A stretch of DNA of 64,000 bases from Pipra filicauda. Its lineage: Eukaryota; Chordata; Aves; Passeriformes; Pipridae. The notes beneath the pieces are model-generated. The model did no database searches. It was not told the origin of the DNA and worked only from the letters and a program-made list of their open reading frames with translations. The DNA is taken from positions 372,001-436,000 of the forward strand of contig NW_024104311.1 of assembly GCF_003945595.2 (NCBI RefSeq), written 5' to 3'. This document shows, one piece after another, positions 47,519 through 60,500 of the stretch (within the stretch, counting starts at the first letter, position 1; every line of letters starts with the position of its first letter). The position numbers and the translations under genes are program-made.

Positions 47519-48447
47519 AGAGCTCCACTGTGGATCCCCTGTGGGGCCACATGTCCTGCCAGGAGCCTGCTCCAGCGTGGGCTTCCTATGGTATCACAGC
47601 CTCCTTTGGGCATCCATCTGCTTCAGTAGGGTCCTCCAGAAGCTGCATGTGGATATCTGTTCCACTATGGAGCTTCATGGGCTGCAGGGGGACAGCCTGC
47701 CTCACCATGGTCCTCACCACAGGCTGCAGGGAAAGATTGCTTCCACACCTGGAGCACCTCCTCCTTCCTGACCTTGGTGCCTGCAGAGCTGTGCCTCTCA
47801 CATGTTCTCACTTCTCTCTTCTGGCTGCAGTGCTGTTGTGCAGTTTTTTCCCTTCTTCTTAAATATATTTATCCCAGAGGTGCTACCACCACTGCTGATG
47901 GGCTCAGCCATGGCCAGTGTAGGGAACAGTCGTGATTTCAGAAGAATTCGTAATGGGAAAGCTAGAAACTTGTTTTTGCTCAGGAAGCATGCAAAGTGCC
48001 CTCTCAAGAGCGTTAGATGGTTTTTTCCCTTCTGCAGTGCAGAGGGGGTTGCAGAGAGAGCTGTGTTATCTCTCTCTGCTATGCTGGAGAGAGATAACCC
48101 TAACAGACGTGTACAGAGAGGCCTTGGAAGACAGGAGAGAAACAGAGAAGATACTAAAGGCCCTGGAGAGGGCGGGAACTTGCCTTTTTCTCCCTGGGGC
48201 CCAGTGTTTAACAGCACTGTGAGGTATTTGTAAGTTTTTTCATGTTCTGGCCTCCTGAATAAACTTTTGAATTCTTTCCACTGCCTTGGCATTTCTGGAG
48301 ATACCTGTGTATCTTAATTTCCAGCCAGCAGCGGGTCCATCATGGAGCCACCTGGTATTGGCTCTGTCACACACAGGGGGCAGCTTCTAGCAGCTTCTCA
48401 CAGAAGCCACCCCTTATACCAAAACCTTGCCACATGAACCCAATACA
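47519..48447 (-). mobile_element. LTR (family A, second copy), interrupted and truncated
   Basis: Reverse-orientation copy of the LTR at 26856-29285. On the - strand it starts at 48447 (TGTATTGGGTTCATG), runs to 48324, and resumes from 47917 to about 47519. The last third of the LTR is missing. A different LTR (47918-48323) is inserted in it. No coding potential. Confidence 0.75.
47918..48323 (+). mobile_element. Solo LTR (family C) inside the family A LTR
   Basis: 406 bp starting TGTAGGGAACAG and ending AATTTCCA, flanked on both sides by a perfect 5-bp duplication GCCAG (47913-47917 and 48324-48328). A poly(A) signal AATAAA at 48258-48263 gives the + orientation. Removing it and one GCCAG restores continuity of the surrounding LTR. 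Contains a perfect 12-bp inverted repeat at 48065-48098. Non-coding. Confidence 0.8.
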
Positions 48448-51400
48448 CTGTTCACTGGAATAAGACAGAAGCCCACTTGGTTTCTGGTAGGACTTTATCA
48501 AATATTTATTCCAACCATATTGGAAAAATTATATTAGAAATTGTTTCCTAAAAATGCCCCTGATTTATTTTATTTACTCCATCCCAACTAGGTTGTGTAA
48601 ACTAGAGTGTGAAGGCTGTAAGCTGGGTAGCCCTGAAGGTGAATCCTGCAGAGCTGCAGGCAGGACTGCTGAGCCACACTCCACTTGGGGTGTTTCTGGG
48701 TCCTTCTTGCTGAGATACCACTGTGCTGAACAGAAATAATGAGGTATCCCCTTGCACCACACTTGGCTGGAGCCACTGGCAGGTTCCAGGTGCTGGAAGC
48801 AGCTCCACAGAGTGCCCTGCAGCTGGGGGGTCCTGCTGCTGCACCACTCACCCTGCCATCCCTGCTGCGAGGGCTTAGGGATGGGACTGGCAGCATCTCG
48901 TCTCCCTTTGAACAACCCAATGTCTTTCCAGAAGAAAGCATAACTGCCCATAGATGCTAGCTACAAATTGCTGGGTGAGATACTATGACTTATGTTAAGC
49001 AAGAAATGGCTATACTTTCTCAATCTTAGAAAACAATCTGTTAATTTAGCCCTTGAATTTAGTTATGTATCTGAAAGTTACTCCAAAAAACTACCCCTGT
49101 GACACGGCCCAAAGGGAAATCTAAAATCATGCTGACAGTGAGAAGGTAAAAAGTGAATTTTCCTTCACTTCCCAGTGAAGGAAAGTGAAGGTAACACCCA
49201 GAGACACATTGTGCTAAAAAATAGTGCTGGTGCATGATGGTTCCTCATCATTGACTTCTAAGTGTTTGTGTTCTGGTTGGAAAAATGCTAGTTTATAAAA
49301 TATTTAAGCAACAACTGTTCTTACTCTGGAAAAAGTCCAAGCTCCTATTAAATGCAATTAGATTTTTATCTGATAGTACAGGATGATGGTACAGATTTTG
49401 ATGGAAGATCTGAAAGAGTGCCTTGTTATCTGACTGCAGCCAGTCTGTGTGGCAGCAAAGAGTAGCTTGCTGTGTGTTGCTCTGGCAGGTCACAGTCAGA
49501 AGAGGTGGCTGGGGGCAGCGAGGAGGAAAGAATGAAGGAAAGAAGCCATCTCTGAGACGTCCCATTTTCTTCCCACTCTTTGATTTGCACTAGAGAAGCA
49601 TCTGTGCCAAGATGACCTCAAGTTCTCCAACACTTTTCAGTTACGTTTTCTCTTTCCCTTCAACCATTTTCTATGTTGGGCTATATGCCTTCCTGTCTGT
49701 TCCCATCCGTGCATGCACAGGCAGAGCTGGACATCTAATCTTTGCCAGCTTACTCACAACATGGGCATTCAGAGGCCAAGAACTTGCCGTGTTTTTCTTG
49801 GCAGTGTAAGGGACTAGGACTCCTTGCCCAGAGACCGTCACACAGCTGCCTAATGAAAAACAGGAAAGCCTTCCAGAAAAAAACAAAACCTCTCTGCTGA
49901 GGAGAAGCAAGGCTTGGCATCACCCACATTTCCTACCCTTCATCCCACCCTGCAGCATTCCTGTGCATTACTCATCCCTCTGGTATCAGCTGCAGGGCAT
50001 CTGATATTACAGAGCAGTAGGACAGAGGATGGCATGGGATGTTACTGGAGACAGGTCAAGCCGGCAGCCAGCTCTCCAGACCCCGCTCCAGACTGTGGGG
50101 AGCAGGAGATGTGGCTGCACACAAACTGGACCACTGATCACAAACCATTTCTGCCTGTTTCTCATCCCGACAGGATGAAACAGAGCAATGTAATAGGAAC
50201 TCCGATGTGATTGAGCCCTGACCTTCGGCGGCGTGAACATCGCCAGCAAAGTGAAATAACCTCGGCACAGAGAGCAGAAAACCAGGCAGGGTTCTGCTGG
50301 GGTGTGCTCGTAGTGCGGGGATGAGATTGGACGGAGCTCATTGCTAAGCCCAGGGCCAGCCCTAGGTGTCCTCGTAAGGCAAGAGGCGGTGCAGTGAGCT
50401 GAAAGAGAAAATAGCTGTTCTCGGGGGAATAAAGGGGGAAAGGAGCCAGAGCCACAGCGGTATTCCAGGTCAAAATCCTCAGTGTCAGTTATGCCCGAGT
50501 TGCTACTCGTGGGCTTATCCCCAGCCCGTGCAGCTGGTGCAAACTCCTCACGTCCCACTGTCCCGGTGGGGTCACTCTAAGCGGAGCAGCCACGGTGACT
50601 CCGCAACCCTCGCTTGCTGCGTTCCCATTGGGAAGGCGTGAAGGGAAGCTGAAGCCAGTGGTGAGGCTGCCCGGGGTCACCCCAGGCGGGAGACCTCCAG
50701 GCAGACGTGCCGTGTAGATGCCCTACGAGCAGGGTAGACCCTCTGTATGTGTTTTTAAAGGCATTCTGTGGCACAGGCTGGAAAATAGACCAGCCTGTCC
50801 CTTTCCAACATTTGTTTCAGCCATACAATTGCACTGCTGAGAGCAAAACTACCACAGTCCAAATTAAAACATGTAATATCCCAGTGCTTCCAGACATGAC
50901 ACCTCCTGAACAACCATGTGAGGTGAGAAGGAGAATTCCCCTTTTAAATACAGTTAGGTCTTGCCCTTAAAATAATCAATTCTAGACAACAAACTTCACT
51001 GTTTTAAAAAACTCTGCCCAGGCCTCCTCAGAGAGTGGCACAAATCAGCATATTTCAGATTTTTGTCTTTTTCCCTTTATTTGCAGAGCAGCCCGACTGG
51101 CACATATCCCAAAACTTCCTCTGGGGTGGGGATTCAGCCACTTCCAGAGGTACATGTGAAAAGCAAAGCTCCAGAAAGGAGTGCCCACATGTCCCTGACT
51201 TTCCACTTCCCAGTCATCCCAGCACATGTGGTGTCATCAGTGCCTGACCATTCCCACTCAGGCCACAGGGGTTCAAAGAGGTGGCATGTCCAGGAGGGGA
51301 GGAGGCAGCCATGCAGCCACTTCAGTCCCTCCAGCTGTGACTCTGGCTTTCAGTGGCATGTTTGGCCTTGCCTTGAGCTGATAAAGTGTGATGCTTGCCC

Positions 51401-54400
51401 TGAGTCCCAATCCAGTGCTAGGACAAAGCATTTCCTATCCTACCTTGGAAAAGCAAAATCTACAGAACAGAAAGGAAACTCAGAGGATTCCAACCATGCA
51501 ACAAGAGCATCCAGGGAAAAGCTTTGCAGGTTGCCATGTTTCTGTGTGCCTTCTGTGTTTGTATGTTTGTACAAAGCTCCGTACTGGTTTTCAAGATATA
51601 CCAGGGCAAGCTGTTCTCCAGAGGAGAACACATCCTCCAGGACCATGCTGTCCAGAGGGGATCATCTGCCAGGCACATCAGCAGCCAGGATGTCAGCAGA
51701 AGAGTTTTCTCTTTCCAGCTCTGCTTCCATCCTGAAAGGGAGGTTTTATCTCCCTTTTGTCCTGATGCAGCCAACAGAGCTTTGTAATGTGAAAACTTTG
51801 GTACCAAGTTGGCTGTTGCAATGGCATGCTACGACACCACAGAGCTGACATACAGCAACCAGAGGCACGATGCTGTTCTAGACGTGCCCACAGGATGATG
51901 TGATGTGGTGAGTCTGATGCTCTCATTGCAATTGAAGTGAAAAACATTATGATAGATTTTGTCATAGAACTGCTCTGTCTTTACAACTTTTCCTCATCTT
52001 TGCCTAAAGTTTGAGAGAAATGACATAGTGACAGCCTATGTACACCCATTTCCTATCTTTTATCATCAACAAATACAAAGGGTGTATAAACTTGGTCTGT
52101 ACTAACTACTTCCTTGTAAACAACTTTTACTGGTGAAGCCCACTGGTTCAAAATCAGCCAGATTTGTGTTTCTCTGGTACCTGTCATGAAAAGACATCTA
52201 TGGGCTGTGTCCTGGGACACCACAGGTGGCATGTACCTCCCAGAGGACACTACAGACAGTACTGAAATCGATAAATACTAGTGCTGTGTCTTCATGGCAT
52301 ACCTCCAGTTGGAGATCAGCTGCTATGACAGGCCCTACAATAGGAGTTGATGATTTAGCAGCTACTTTCAAATATGTTTTCAATGGGGCAGGAAACACTG
52401 ACATAACACCAAGTTCCCAGTTCTGTGACTTGCCTGATGATTTCTGTGGGGATAGGAATTGAAAAAAAATAACATGTACCCATCATATCCCAGCTCCTCT
52501 GTCCTAGTGCTCCCATGAGCTCTGCCTGCTCCAAAAAGCAAAGCTCAACCTAGTTGAGAGGAACTGCAAAGATGGTTTCCAGGGAAAAAGGCTGGTTTTG
52601 CCACTATTTCCCTCTTTGTCAGCCTTACCTTCTTCTTCAGGACTACAACCTGCCTCCCCGCTCCTCTCCCCAGGCAGCACATCTCAATGGTTGAATCTCC
52701 TGTTCAGCTGCTTCTTTTGCTCCTGCATAAACTCTGCCACCTGATTTTACCCCGTTTGCCTTCCTGCCCCTCTGCAGCTCCATGTCAGCAGCCCTGCACC
52801 TGTAGGATGCAAAGCTGTGCCTGCTTCCATTGCCCAAGTGGTGGAAGAGACACAAAAAACTTGTGAAGGCAGACATGGGCATGAGCCACAAAATAGTCCT
52901 CTAAAAATGCCTCATTACTTGTCATTATGAAAGAAGACTCTGCAAGGCTTAGGCAGCCTAGACATGAGGACTCAGTGCACAAGCTACAAGACTGTGTTTG
53001 GCCTTTTTTGTCCATGGTTAACAAAAAAAAAGAAAAAAAAAAAAAAAAGGAAAAAGGAAAAGAGGGAGGTGCTGAAGAGCTCCAGTCTCATGTGTCAGCT
53101 CAGATTTCAGTGTGCGCAGAAGAAGGCTGGTGTGGCCTAAAGAGTGAGTGAGCTGTAAATTGTCTGCAGGAGACAAGCAAAGGAAATTCTGCTTTTATTC
53201 AGAGACAGGAGAATAGACAGCTGAAATGGAGACCTGCAGGACATATAGGGATGCTGGTTAACCCCAGCAAAGGGTTAACTCATCTGATAAACTTAGAAGA
53301 TAATCAGGAGGCAACCCAAGAGTGAGCAAAAGAGAAGAAAGCCAGGGAAGATGTAGACAGTAGGAAGAGTTTGGCAGTGTCTGTGAAGCCTGATGGTTCA
53401 AGGGATATAAGGCTGGCATGTAATTTGGGATGGAAGGCCTTTTTGTGTTTGCAAAATTTTATCTTTAAAGAAAATTCAAAAAAAAAAAAAGCTTCTCTAA
53501 TTTTAAGCCACTCCTTCCAATTTAGACATTTGCAAGTGATTGCCAAGGAATGCTTTCATATTCTTAGCTCGTTTCTTTGGCATGCAGTAAGGCAGGCAGG
53601 AACTTCTCTGTGTCTGGCTACCGTGGAACCGGTTTTGGGTATGCAACTGGCAACTCTTTTCTAGGCTAAAAAAGCCTAGCAACTTCTTCTTCCCAAGAAA
53701 AGCTAGAATTTCCATCCTCCCTCTGCTTCTCTCTGTGTGGCAGATAGAAACAAAAAAAAAAGAATGCAGCATTTCTGAGGTAAAACAAAAATGGCCTCAG
53801 TTGAAATGTCAGGACTTAGTGCTGAGAGGGAGCTTCTCATGGTGAGGCTGGGAAGCAGCTGGGTTATGCAGCACTGTGCTGATGGCTGTGTCCTGCAGCC
53901 ATGGGACAGCAGGTGAAGCTTTACATTGCTTGTGGCAGTGATCCTAACATGGACTTAGGCTTTTGCAGGCTTGCAGCAATTTTTTACCTAGATCGGGAGG
54001 GATAAAAGTCTGTTTATGTTGACTTTTTTTTCCAAGATGAGTTGAGGCATCAGACCCTTGCTCATTTGTTGTCCTCTACAAGGATCTGAGCTTCAGACTC
54101 ATCTCACATTTGACCTCCAAGTTTGCCAGGCATCTCAGCACACAGCTCTCCAGACAGAGGAGAGCACCAAGAGACCTGTGTAGGTCCAGTCACTGCCCAA
54201 ACCAGTAATGCCCAAGTCCCAGAGGGATTCAGTTTGAAAGGTAAGCAACAGGCAATCCACAAACTGCAATAGTGGTCACTTTCTGTTTTCTGAGAAGGGC
54301 TTAGCTTCAAAGTTCTTATTAGACCCCTGTGTTTAGGGCACTTCTAGAAAGTGGAAGGTCAGATGCGCTGCTGCCTCTGAGGGTTCAAGTCCTCATAATC

Positions 54401-56098
54401 TCCACGCAGAGTATCTAAGTCAATTCCTTAATGTAGTTTTTAAAGGGTTTCTGGTGGAGAGAGAGGACATGATGGAAATTCTCCACCCTCTTTATTGGAC
54501 TTTGATACCACAGAGAACAAAACAGAAGATATTTGTAAATCTATGCATGAATATGCATTGTGCTGACATCTTCACTACTGTATCTCCTCTTCTTCCTGCC
54601 TAATCTAAAAACACATGAAACAGAGTGAGCAATGGCCAAGGCCAAACGGGAATTTTCAGAAAAATAGAAGGTCTTTTATAATAAGGGAGATAAAGTAAGT
54701 TAGAAATTATTCTCCTGTAAAATAGGAGTCTGGGGGGTGAGCATGATAGAGGTACATATAATTAAATCATTTAAGTAAATTACAGAATTGATCATTGCAA
54801 AATATGAAAGGGCTTGCCAGGCGATCAGTCAAATTAATGGAAAAGATGTGGCTACAGTAGTTAGCATAGTGGCATCATAATTGTCATTTTTATTATTGTT
54901 ATTATCTGGTTTAATATTCAGTGTTCTGGTTACCATTGTCTGGGTGCCATCTCTGTCCAGGGAAATCCACACACACAGGCTGCTGAAACACGGTAAATAT
55001 GTCAGGGAAGGATAATTTTGCAGTGGCTGTTTCTTGTGTTCTTTCTCTAAGCATCCACATCTGCCAGGAAGAAAATATGGGTTCTCTGGTCTAACTGAGT
55101 TATGTTCTTACAAAATTCAGTGTTACTTGGGAAGCAGGCATAGGAGAAAGGACAGACTTCAGCCTAGCAGGTAGGCATTGGGTTAGGAATCCTGGGCTTT
55201 GGGAGCTGGATCAGAATTCGAGCAGTCACTAGTAGACTACAGAAGAAGAGAATACAGGCTACTCAGAAGAGGTCCCCTAGCAGATAAACTCCCGATCACC
55301 AGCATGCACATGCCCTTCTCTGGTGGGAGCCTTGCCCATGCCTGGTGGCTCCTCCTGTGGTGGCTGTTGGTGGCTGAGCATGCAATTGAATTAGTCTTCA
55401 GCTTTCTGGGTGAGTCCTCTAAACAGCAGCATTGCACAGGAGACAGCTAAACCAGACGCAGCTATGTTACTCTGTTCCTTGACAGCCTGCCCAGCCCTCA
55501 CAGCAGCCACACAGAATAGGTAGGTGCTTTGTCTCTTGGGTTGACTCAGGGCTCTCACAGGACTACCAACTACCTCTCTAACAGCCTTGACTAAGCAGGA
55601 TATAAGGAAAACCGCAGTGCATTTTCAACTGTTTTGCTCCATGCTCCTGCTCTAGATGAACTGAGTCATTCATATCCTTTTCCCTAACTACTCAAGTAAT
55701 GTATTAATCCATCTCTACTTGCTCTTTCTCATGCCCCAACTACCTTCCCAATCATGCCTTATAACCTGATTAATGGGTACAGGTCACATTTTGGGCAACA
55801 CTGCTTTAACAGTTCGTTAATATTAACTAGCCACTTTGACAGAATTACTGGTTGCTTGGAACCATGGAACAGATACCTAGCTGTACCATTAGGTGGAAAA
55901 CATTTGAGGCTCACATACAGTCCAAGGAAAGTAAACCGTCCTGGCTGGCCATGTATGCACACAAAACATACAGTTATCTTATTCCCTGCATGGTCCTAGC
56001 CCGAGCTGCCCTGCACACTGCAGGCTTGGCCTGAGAGTCTCACAGGCAGGCAGGATGCAGCCACGCTGCTCAGAGAGGGGGAGAATTTAGCTGTATGG
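48448..56098. other. Intergenic sequence, 7.6 kb
   Basis: No gene or interspersed repeat family recognised. Notable local features are a perfect hairpin at 49159-49184, a CpG-richer segment at about 50210-50720 and an A-rich tract near 53022-53072. Open frames of 70-260 codons here show no known domain or splice support. Confidence 0.55.
53022..53072 (+). repeat. A/G-rich low-complexity tract
   Basis: Long A runs broken by single G bases, then AAAAGG units. No LINE or SINE body is seen directly upstream. Confidence 0.8.
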
Positions 56099-56682
56099 TG
56101 ATGTGGTTTAACCCCAGACAGCAACTAAGCCCCACACATCTGCTTGTTCACTCCCTCACCAGTGGAATGGAGGAGAGAATTGGAAGGGCAAAAGCTAGAA
56201 AACTCATGGGTTAAGATAAAGACAGTTTAATAGAGAACAGAAAAGCCACTCACTCAAGCAAAACATGAAATTAATTCACTGCTTCCCATGTGCAGGCAGG
56301 TGCTCAGCCATTTCCAGGAGAGCAGGGCCCCATCACGCAACCATTACTTGGGAAGACAAATGTCATCACTCCAAATGTCCCCCTCTTCCTACTTCTTCTC
56401 CCCAGTTTATACACTGAGCATGATGTCATATGGTATGGAATATCCCTTTGATCAGTTTGGGTCACCTGTCCCAGCTGTGTCTCCTCCCAACCTCTCATGC
56501 AACCCCAGCCTCTTTGCCAGCGTGGCAGTACGAAAAGCAAAAAAGGCCTTGGCTCTGTGTAAGCCCTGCTCAGCAATAACAAAAACATCTCTATATTAAT
56601 CAACCCTGTGTTCAGCACAAATGCAAAACACAGCCCCATATCAGCCACTGTGAAGAAAATTACCCTAGCTAAAACCAGCACA
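56099..56682 (-). mobile_element. Solo LTR (family B, second copy)
   Basis: 584 bp bounded by TGATGTGG on the left and CCAGCACA on the right; on the - strand it starts TGTGCTGGTTTTAGC. It aligns along its length with the LTR at 27424-27984, including a TATA-like GTATAAAC and a degraded ATF/CRE-type site. Flanking 5-mers (TATGG and TGGAT) do not match, so no target duplication is claimed. No internal viral genes are nearby. Confidence 0.8.
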
Positions 56683-57295
56683 TGGATACAGGCTGAACTG
56701 GCCTTAAGGCGTGTTGGCCCCCTTGGACTGTTTTATTTTCTAGTGCAGATGTAGCATATGTGCCTCCCAGCAGCTTCCACTGGCAAAAATAGGTTATATC
56801 TACCAATTACACAGAATCACATCTTAAATTTCATGTACCCAAACATTTTCTTGGTTTTGCTACCAGACTCTCTACAGAACTAGAGGTATGTTACGCCTTT
56901 GTGGTTACATCCAGCAGTACTTGATGGTGCGTCACGTACTATACAGGACCAAAGGAGCCCTTCACAGATGAGGAGGCCGATCAAGCACTACAGCTCCAGG
57001 CAACAATGAAGCCTCAGAAATTTATGATTCAACCTTGTGAAAATGAAGCATCATTTGAGTCTCATATAACAAACGTTCTTTTTACACACACTGTCTTCAA
57101 GTCCAACTTCTCGTAAAACATCTGAAAGCTGCATCTTGACCTTGTGGCTGAAATAGGAAACAGATGTTCTCATGCATGGAGAGGGTCTAATATCACTGCC
57201 TGTTCCCTGTAGAGCGAGGGAACTGATTTGCTTTCCTGATAAAAGAAAGTCCAGTTCAAAAGCATAGCAATTTGAAAATTACAGAACAGAAGCAC
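56683..57295. other. Intergenic sequence between LTR and CR1
   Basis: No gene or repeat recognised. Confidence 0.6.
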
Positions 57296-57535
57296 ATAAC
57301 AGTTGGGGTTGAAAGAGACCTCTGGACATCATTTGGTCTACTCCATGCCCCACTTCTCAACACAGGGTCGGCTAGAACAGGCCACCCAGGACTATGTCCC
57401 AGTGGCTTTTGAGTATCTTCAGAGATGGAGGCTCCACACTCTCTCCAGGCCACCTGTGCCAGTGTTTGACTACCCTCACAGTAAAAAAGTGTTTTCTTAT
57501 TTCAGATAGAATTTCCTGTGCTTGAGTATGTTGTG
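57296..57535 (-). mobile_element. CR1 LINE 3' fragment
   Basis: Reverse-orientation CR1 end: AGTTGGGGTTGAAAGAGACC, then TCTGGACATCATTTGGTC, followed by AGGGTCGGCTAGAACAGG and TGTTTGACTACCCTCACAG. 5'-truncated, no coding frame. Confidence 0.85.
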
Positions 57536-60500
57536 TTTTGAGATTAGGCAGCCAGAATACTGCTGTGTGTGATGGAGCATCACAGGTCTGCTCTGAATAT
57601 CACAGACTAAAAGGGATCTCAGACTAAAAGCAGAAAGAGATCTCCAAGCAATAGTTTGTTGGGCCTTAAATATTGCATCAGAAAGTTTGGAGAGGATGTA
57701 AGGAGCATGTCCTAATGTTTAGAAGGTGGATATCTCCAGGGAAGATGTCCCTACTCCCTGACTCCCTGCTCCTCTGTTTCTGGGTGTACTCAGGACCCAC
57801 AAAAAATGCCAGCACCTCTGGAAAGCTGCAGGGTTGACAGAAGTTCACACCTCTTACTTCTGGTAGCAACCTGCAGCCAGGGGTAAGAGTGTAGCTGACA
57901 GCAGAAAAGCAGATCTTCCTTCCTCTGAAGGCCTGAGGTGGAATGAGTGGTGGAAAGGAGAAACATAGAGAGAGGGAGGAGCACAGAGGGGAGGATAAAG
58001 GACAGAAGACAAAGGAGTTTTAATGGGAGTTATCATGCTTCCTCAAATTTGTACATTCAAATCTGATTGTATCTGTAAATGTTTTGTGGGGTCTTTACCT
58101 GTGTCAGATGACAGACAGGTAGTCACATGAACAATTTGACTTTAGCTAATTCAGAACAGAACATTCACATCTCCTTATATTCCAAATTTGTGATAAGCAA
58201 TATCCTCACATCCTCATTTCTGCTGATGCTTGTTTTCAGCTTCCAGTTTGGTACCCTTTTCCTAGATCATGTGCAGTACTTGGAGAAACCCTCCTGATCT
58301 TCTAAACACAAATGCCCTTCCCCTCTTCCTTCACAGGAATTTCCAGAGCAAGACATGTTTCCAGTGCTATTGACCTAATGCTTCGTTCCCCAATTTTGCC
58401 CTTATATGGCATTTGTTTAAAAAATATCACACCTCAAAGCAGAGATGGGTTACCTATGAAGACTGTGCAGAGCCATGCAAACCATTGCCTGACAGTAATG
58501 GATGTCCAGAGCATTTTAGATCAACATGAGACAGGCTGCTAAATTTGGGTTCTCTCACCTTTGCTATAAATGCAGAGTTACAGCACTGACGTTACCTCAG
58601 CATTACACAGACAATAAGTGACAGCAGAGAGTCATCCAGCAGGAGGGTTTTGCAATTGGAATGGGTAAACAGATTATCTTTTGTTGTTCTTGTCTGCTTA
58701 TGCATTTGCTGGTGATGTTATATAACCTACACCCGCACTCAGGGTTTGTTTTAATGTATGAAGGCAATATCCTTAAAGTCCTTTGCAAATACATGGAATA
58801 TATCTTGGGAAACAGTTTGGTTAACATTTTTAAAAGAAGAAGGCAGACCAAGAGTACATCATGCTTGCCTGCTGCCCAGTCCTTTTCACTACAGCAGATA
58901 TTAGTATCAAATATGTGGAGAGAGAAAGCTGTTTCCGAAGAGCATTCAGCCCTCCTGAATGTTGCATTTGAATTGTGCATTTTAAAAGAACAGGGAAAGC
59001 AATAAAAAAGTCACAAAAAACTTAAATTTGATAAAAGCTTCACCCTTTATAAAATCTAGAAAGTACAGTAGGTGACTGCATCTAGGCCATGTCCTCAATA
59101 GTCCCTTTCGCAGAAGGTGTAAGAGAATGGCACAAAATATCAAATTACTGCAACAGAAGACAGTGGTTATTGCACTACTTACATATGTCCTTACATACAC
59201 ATCTTTCTGGCAAGGTAAAATAGCCTGCAGTGTATCCACATTTTAAAGCCTCTTTAAAGCCAGAGGACACAAAAGTGTAATTAGGTCATAAAGTGCTTTA
59301 AGTGGTCTCCTTAAATTAGTCTCATCTTCTGGTAGTTAAGATTAGCAAACAATGTAAGATTTTAAGGTGAAAACTACTCTTTTATGCTGTTTTCATAGCA
59401 AACCCAAAATTACCTCTTGCTGCAAGCTAAATTCCTTGTGGATTCTGGAAGAAAGAGTAAGAAATCAAGCACAGGAGTGTGCAGGCATTAGAGCTTGTTC
59501 TTGTACTTTCAGTAAAGCCCTATGTGGATGACAAAATATATCTGTAGTTATCATCGTGTGTTTGGCTTCTGCAATTCCTGCAGAAGAAATATTGCACTAG
59601 CATATCCTTGGTAATATTGTAAAAAATCACAAGAACAGCTCAGGAATATTTCAGCGTTAATAATACTTTGTGTTTGTCTAACAGGCTTACTCAGTGACCT
59701 CAGAGCAAGCATTGAACTCTACAGCTGGGAGGGGAAAGTGGAAACATGGCTTTTGGGAGAAATACAAGTGTGCCCTGGCCATGCCTGGCTGTTTGCCACA
59801 GCTGGAGAATGGTTTGCTGAAGAAGACGGAAAGTGCCATTGCCATTTTCCCCCAGCAAAGTATTAAAACTTTTTCTCCCTGCTACCAATGCCACTGGTTT
59901 TGAACATGCATTGAAAACAATCTGTTCTTATGGATTTAAAAACATACAGTTTGCTTTATCGATAGCTGGAATAAATCTATTTAGTTTTTCTTCTTTATCA
60001 GACATGGCTCTATTTAGGCTTATGGTCATTCATGTTCAAACCAGAATTGTTTTCCCTTGTGTTTCCCACTTTTTTTTTTAAAGCAGTTGTTCCTCTCTAA
60101 TGGGATAGTAGCAGAAGTAAACCAGCTTCCACGTGTTTAGAAACAAAGGAACAATGAAACATTCAGCCAAGCTTGCCTCAACAGATTACTCTTTTTTTAT
60201 ACTTTCAAGGCAATTTGCAACAGGAAAACTGCCCGAGAGCTCAAAGGATTTGGGAGGAGGAGCTCTGAATAGCAACTGTGACTCTCCTGGTAGATTAGGG
60301 GCCAGATTCTCATCTAATCTCCTGGAAGTTGTGCAACTGCCCAAACAGAGCCAGTAGAAGAATTTGGTCCCTTTTCTTGTAGTAGTATGCTCAGGGTAAA
60401 GCACTGTGATTAATGAGTTACCATTTGCAATCTGGACACGCTACAGCGGCTCCAGATTTCTCATCAGCATAAGCAAAATTCAAGACACTTTGCTTGTGGT

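Noticed and set aside
47798..48292. A 164-codon - strand open frame
   Set aside because: It crosses the junction of two LTRs of different families and has no recognisable protein features.
51063..51848. A 261-codon + strand open frame
   Set aside because: Ser/His-rich with no domain, no conserved motif, no splice context; several overlapping frames in the same place look equally open.
52198..52462. Possible exon of a secreted or ZP-like protein on either strand
   Set aside because: Superficial hydrophobic and cysteine pattern only; no family could be recognised and flanking splice sites are not convincing.
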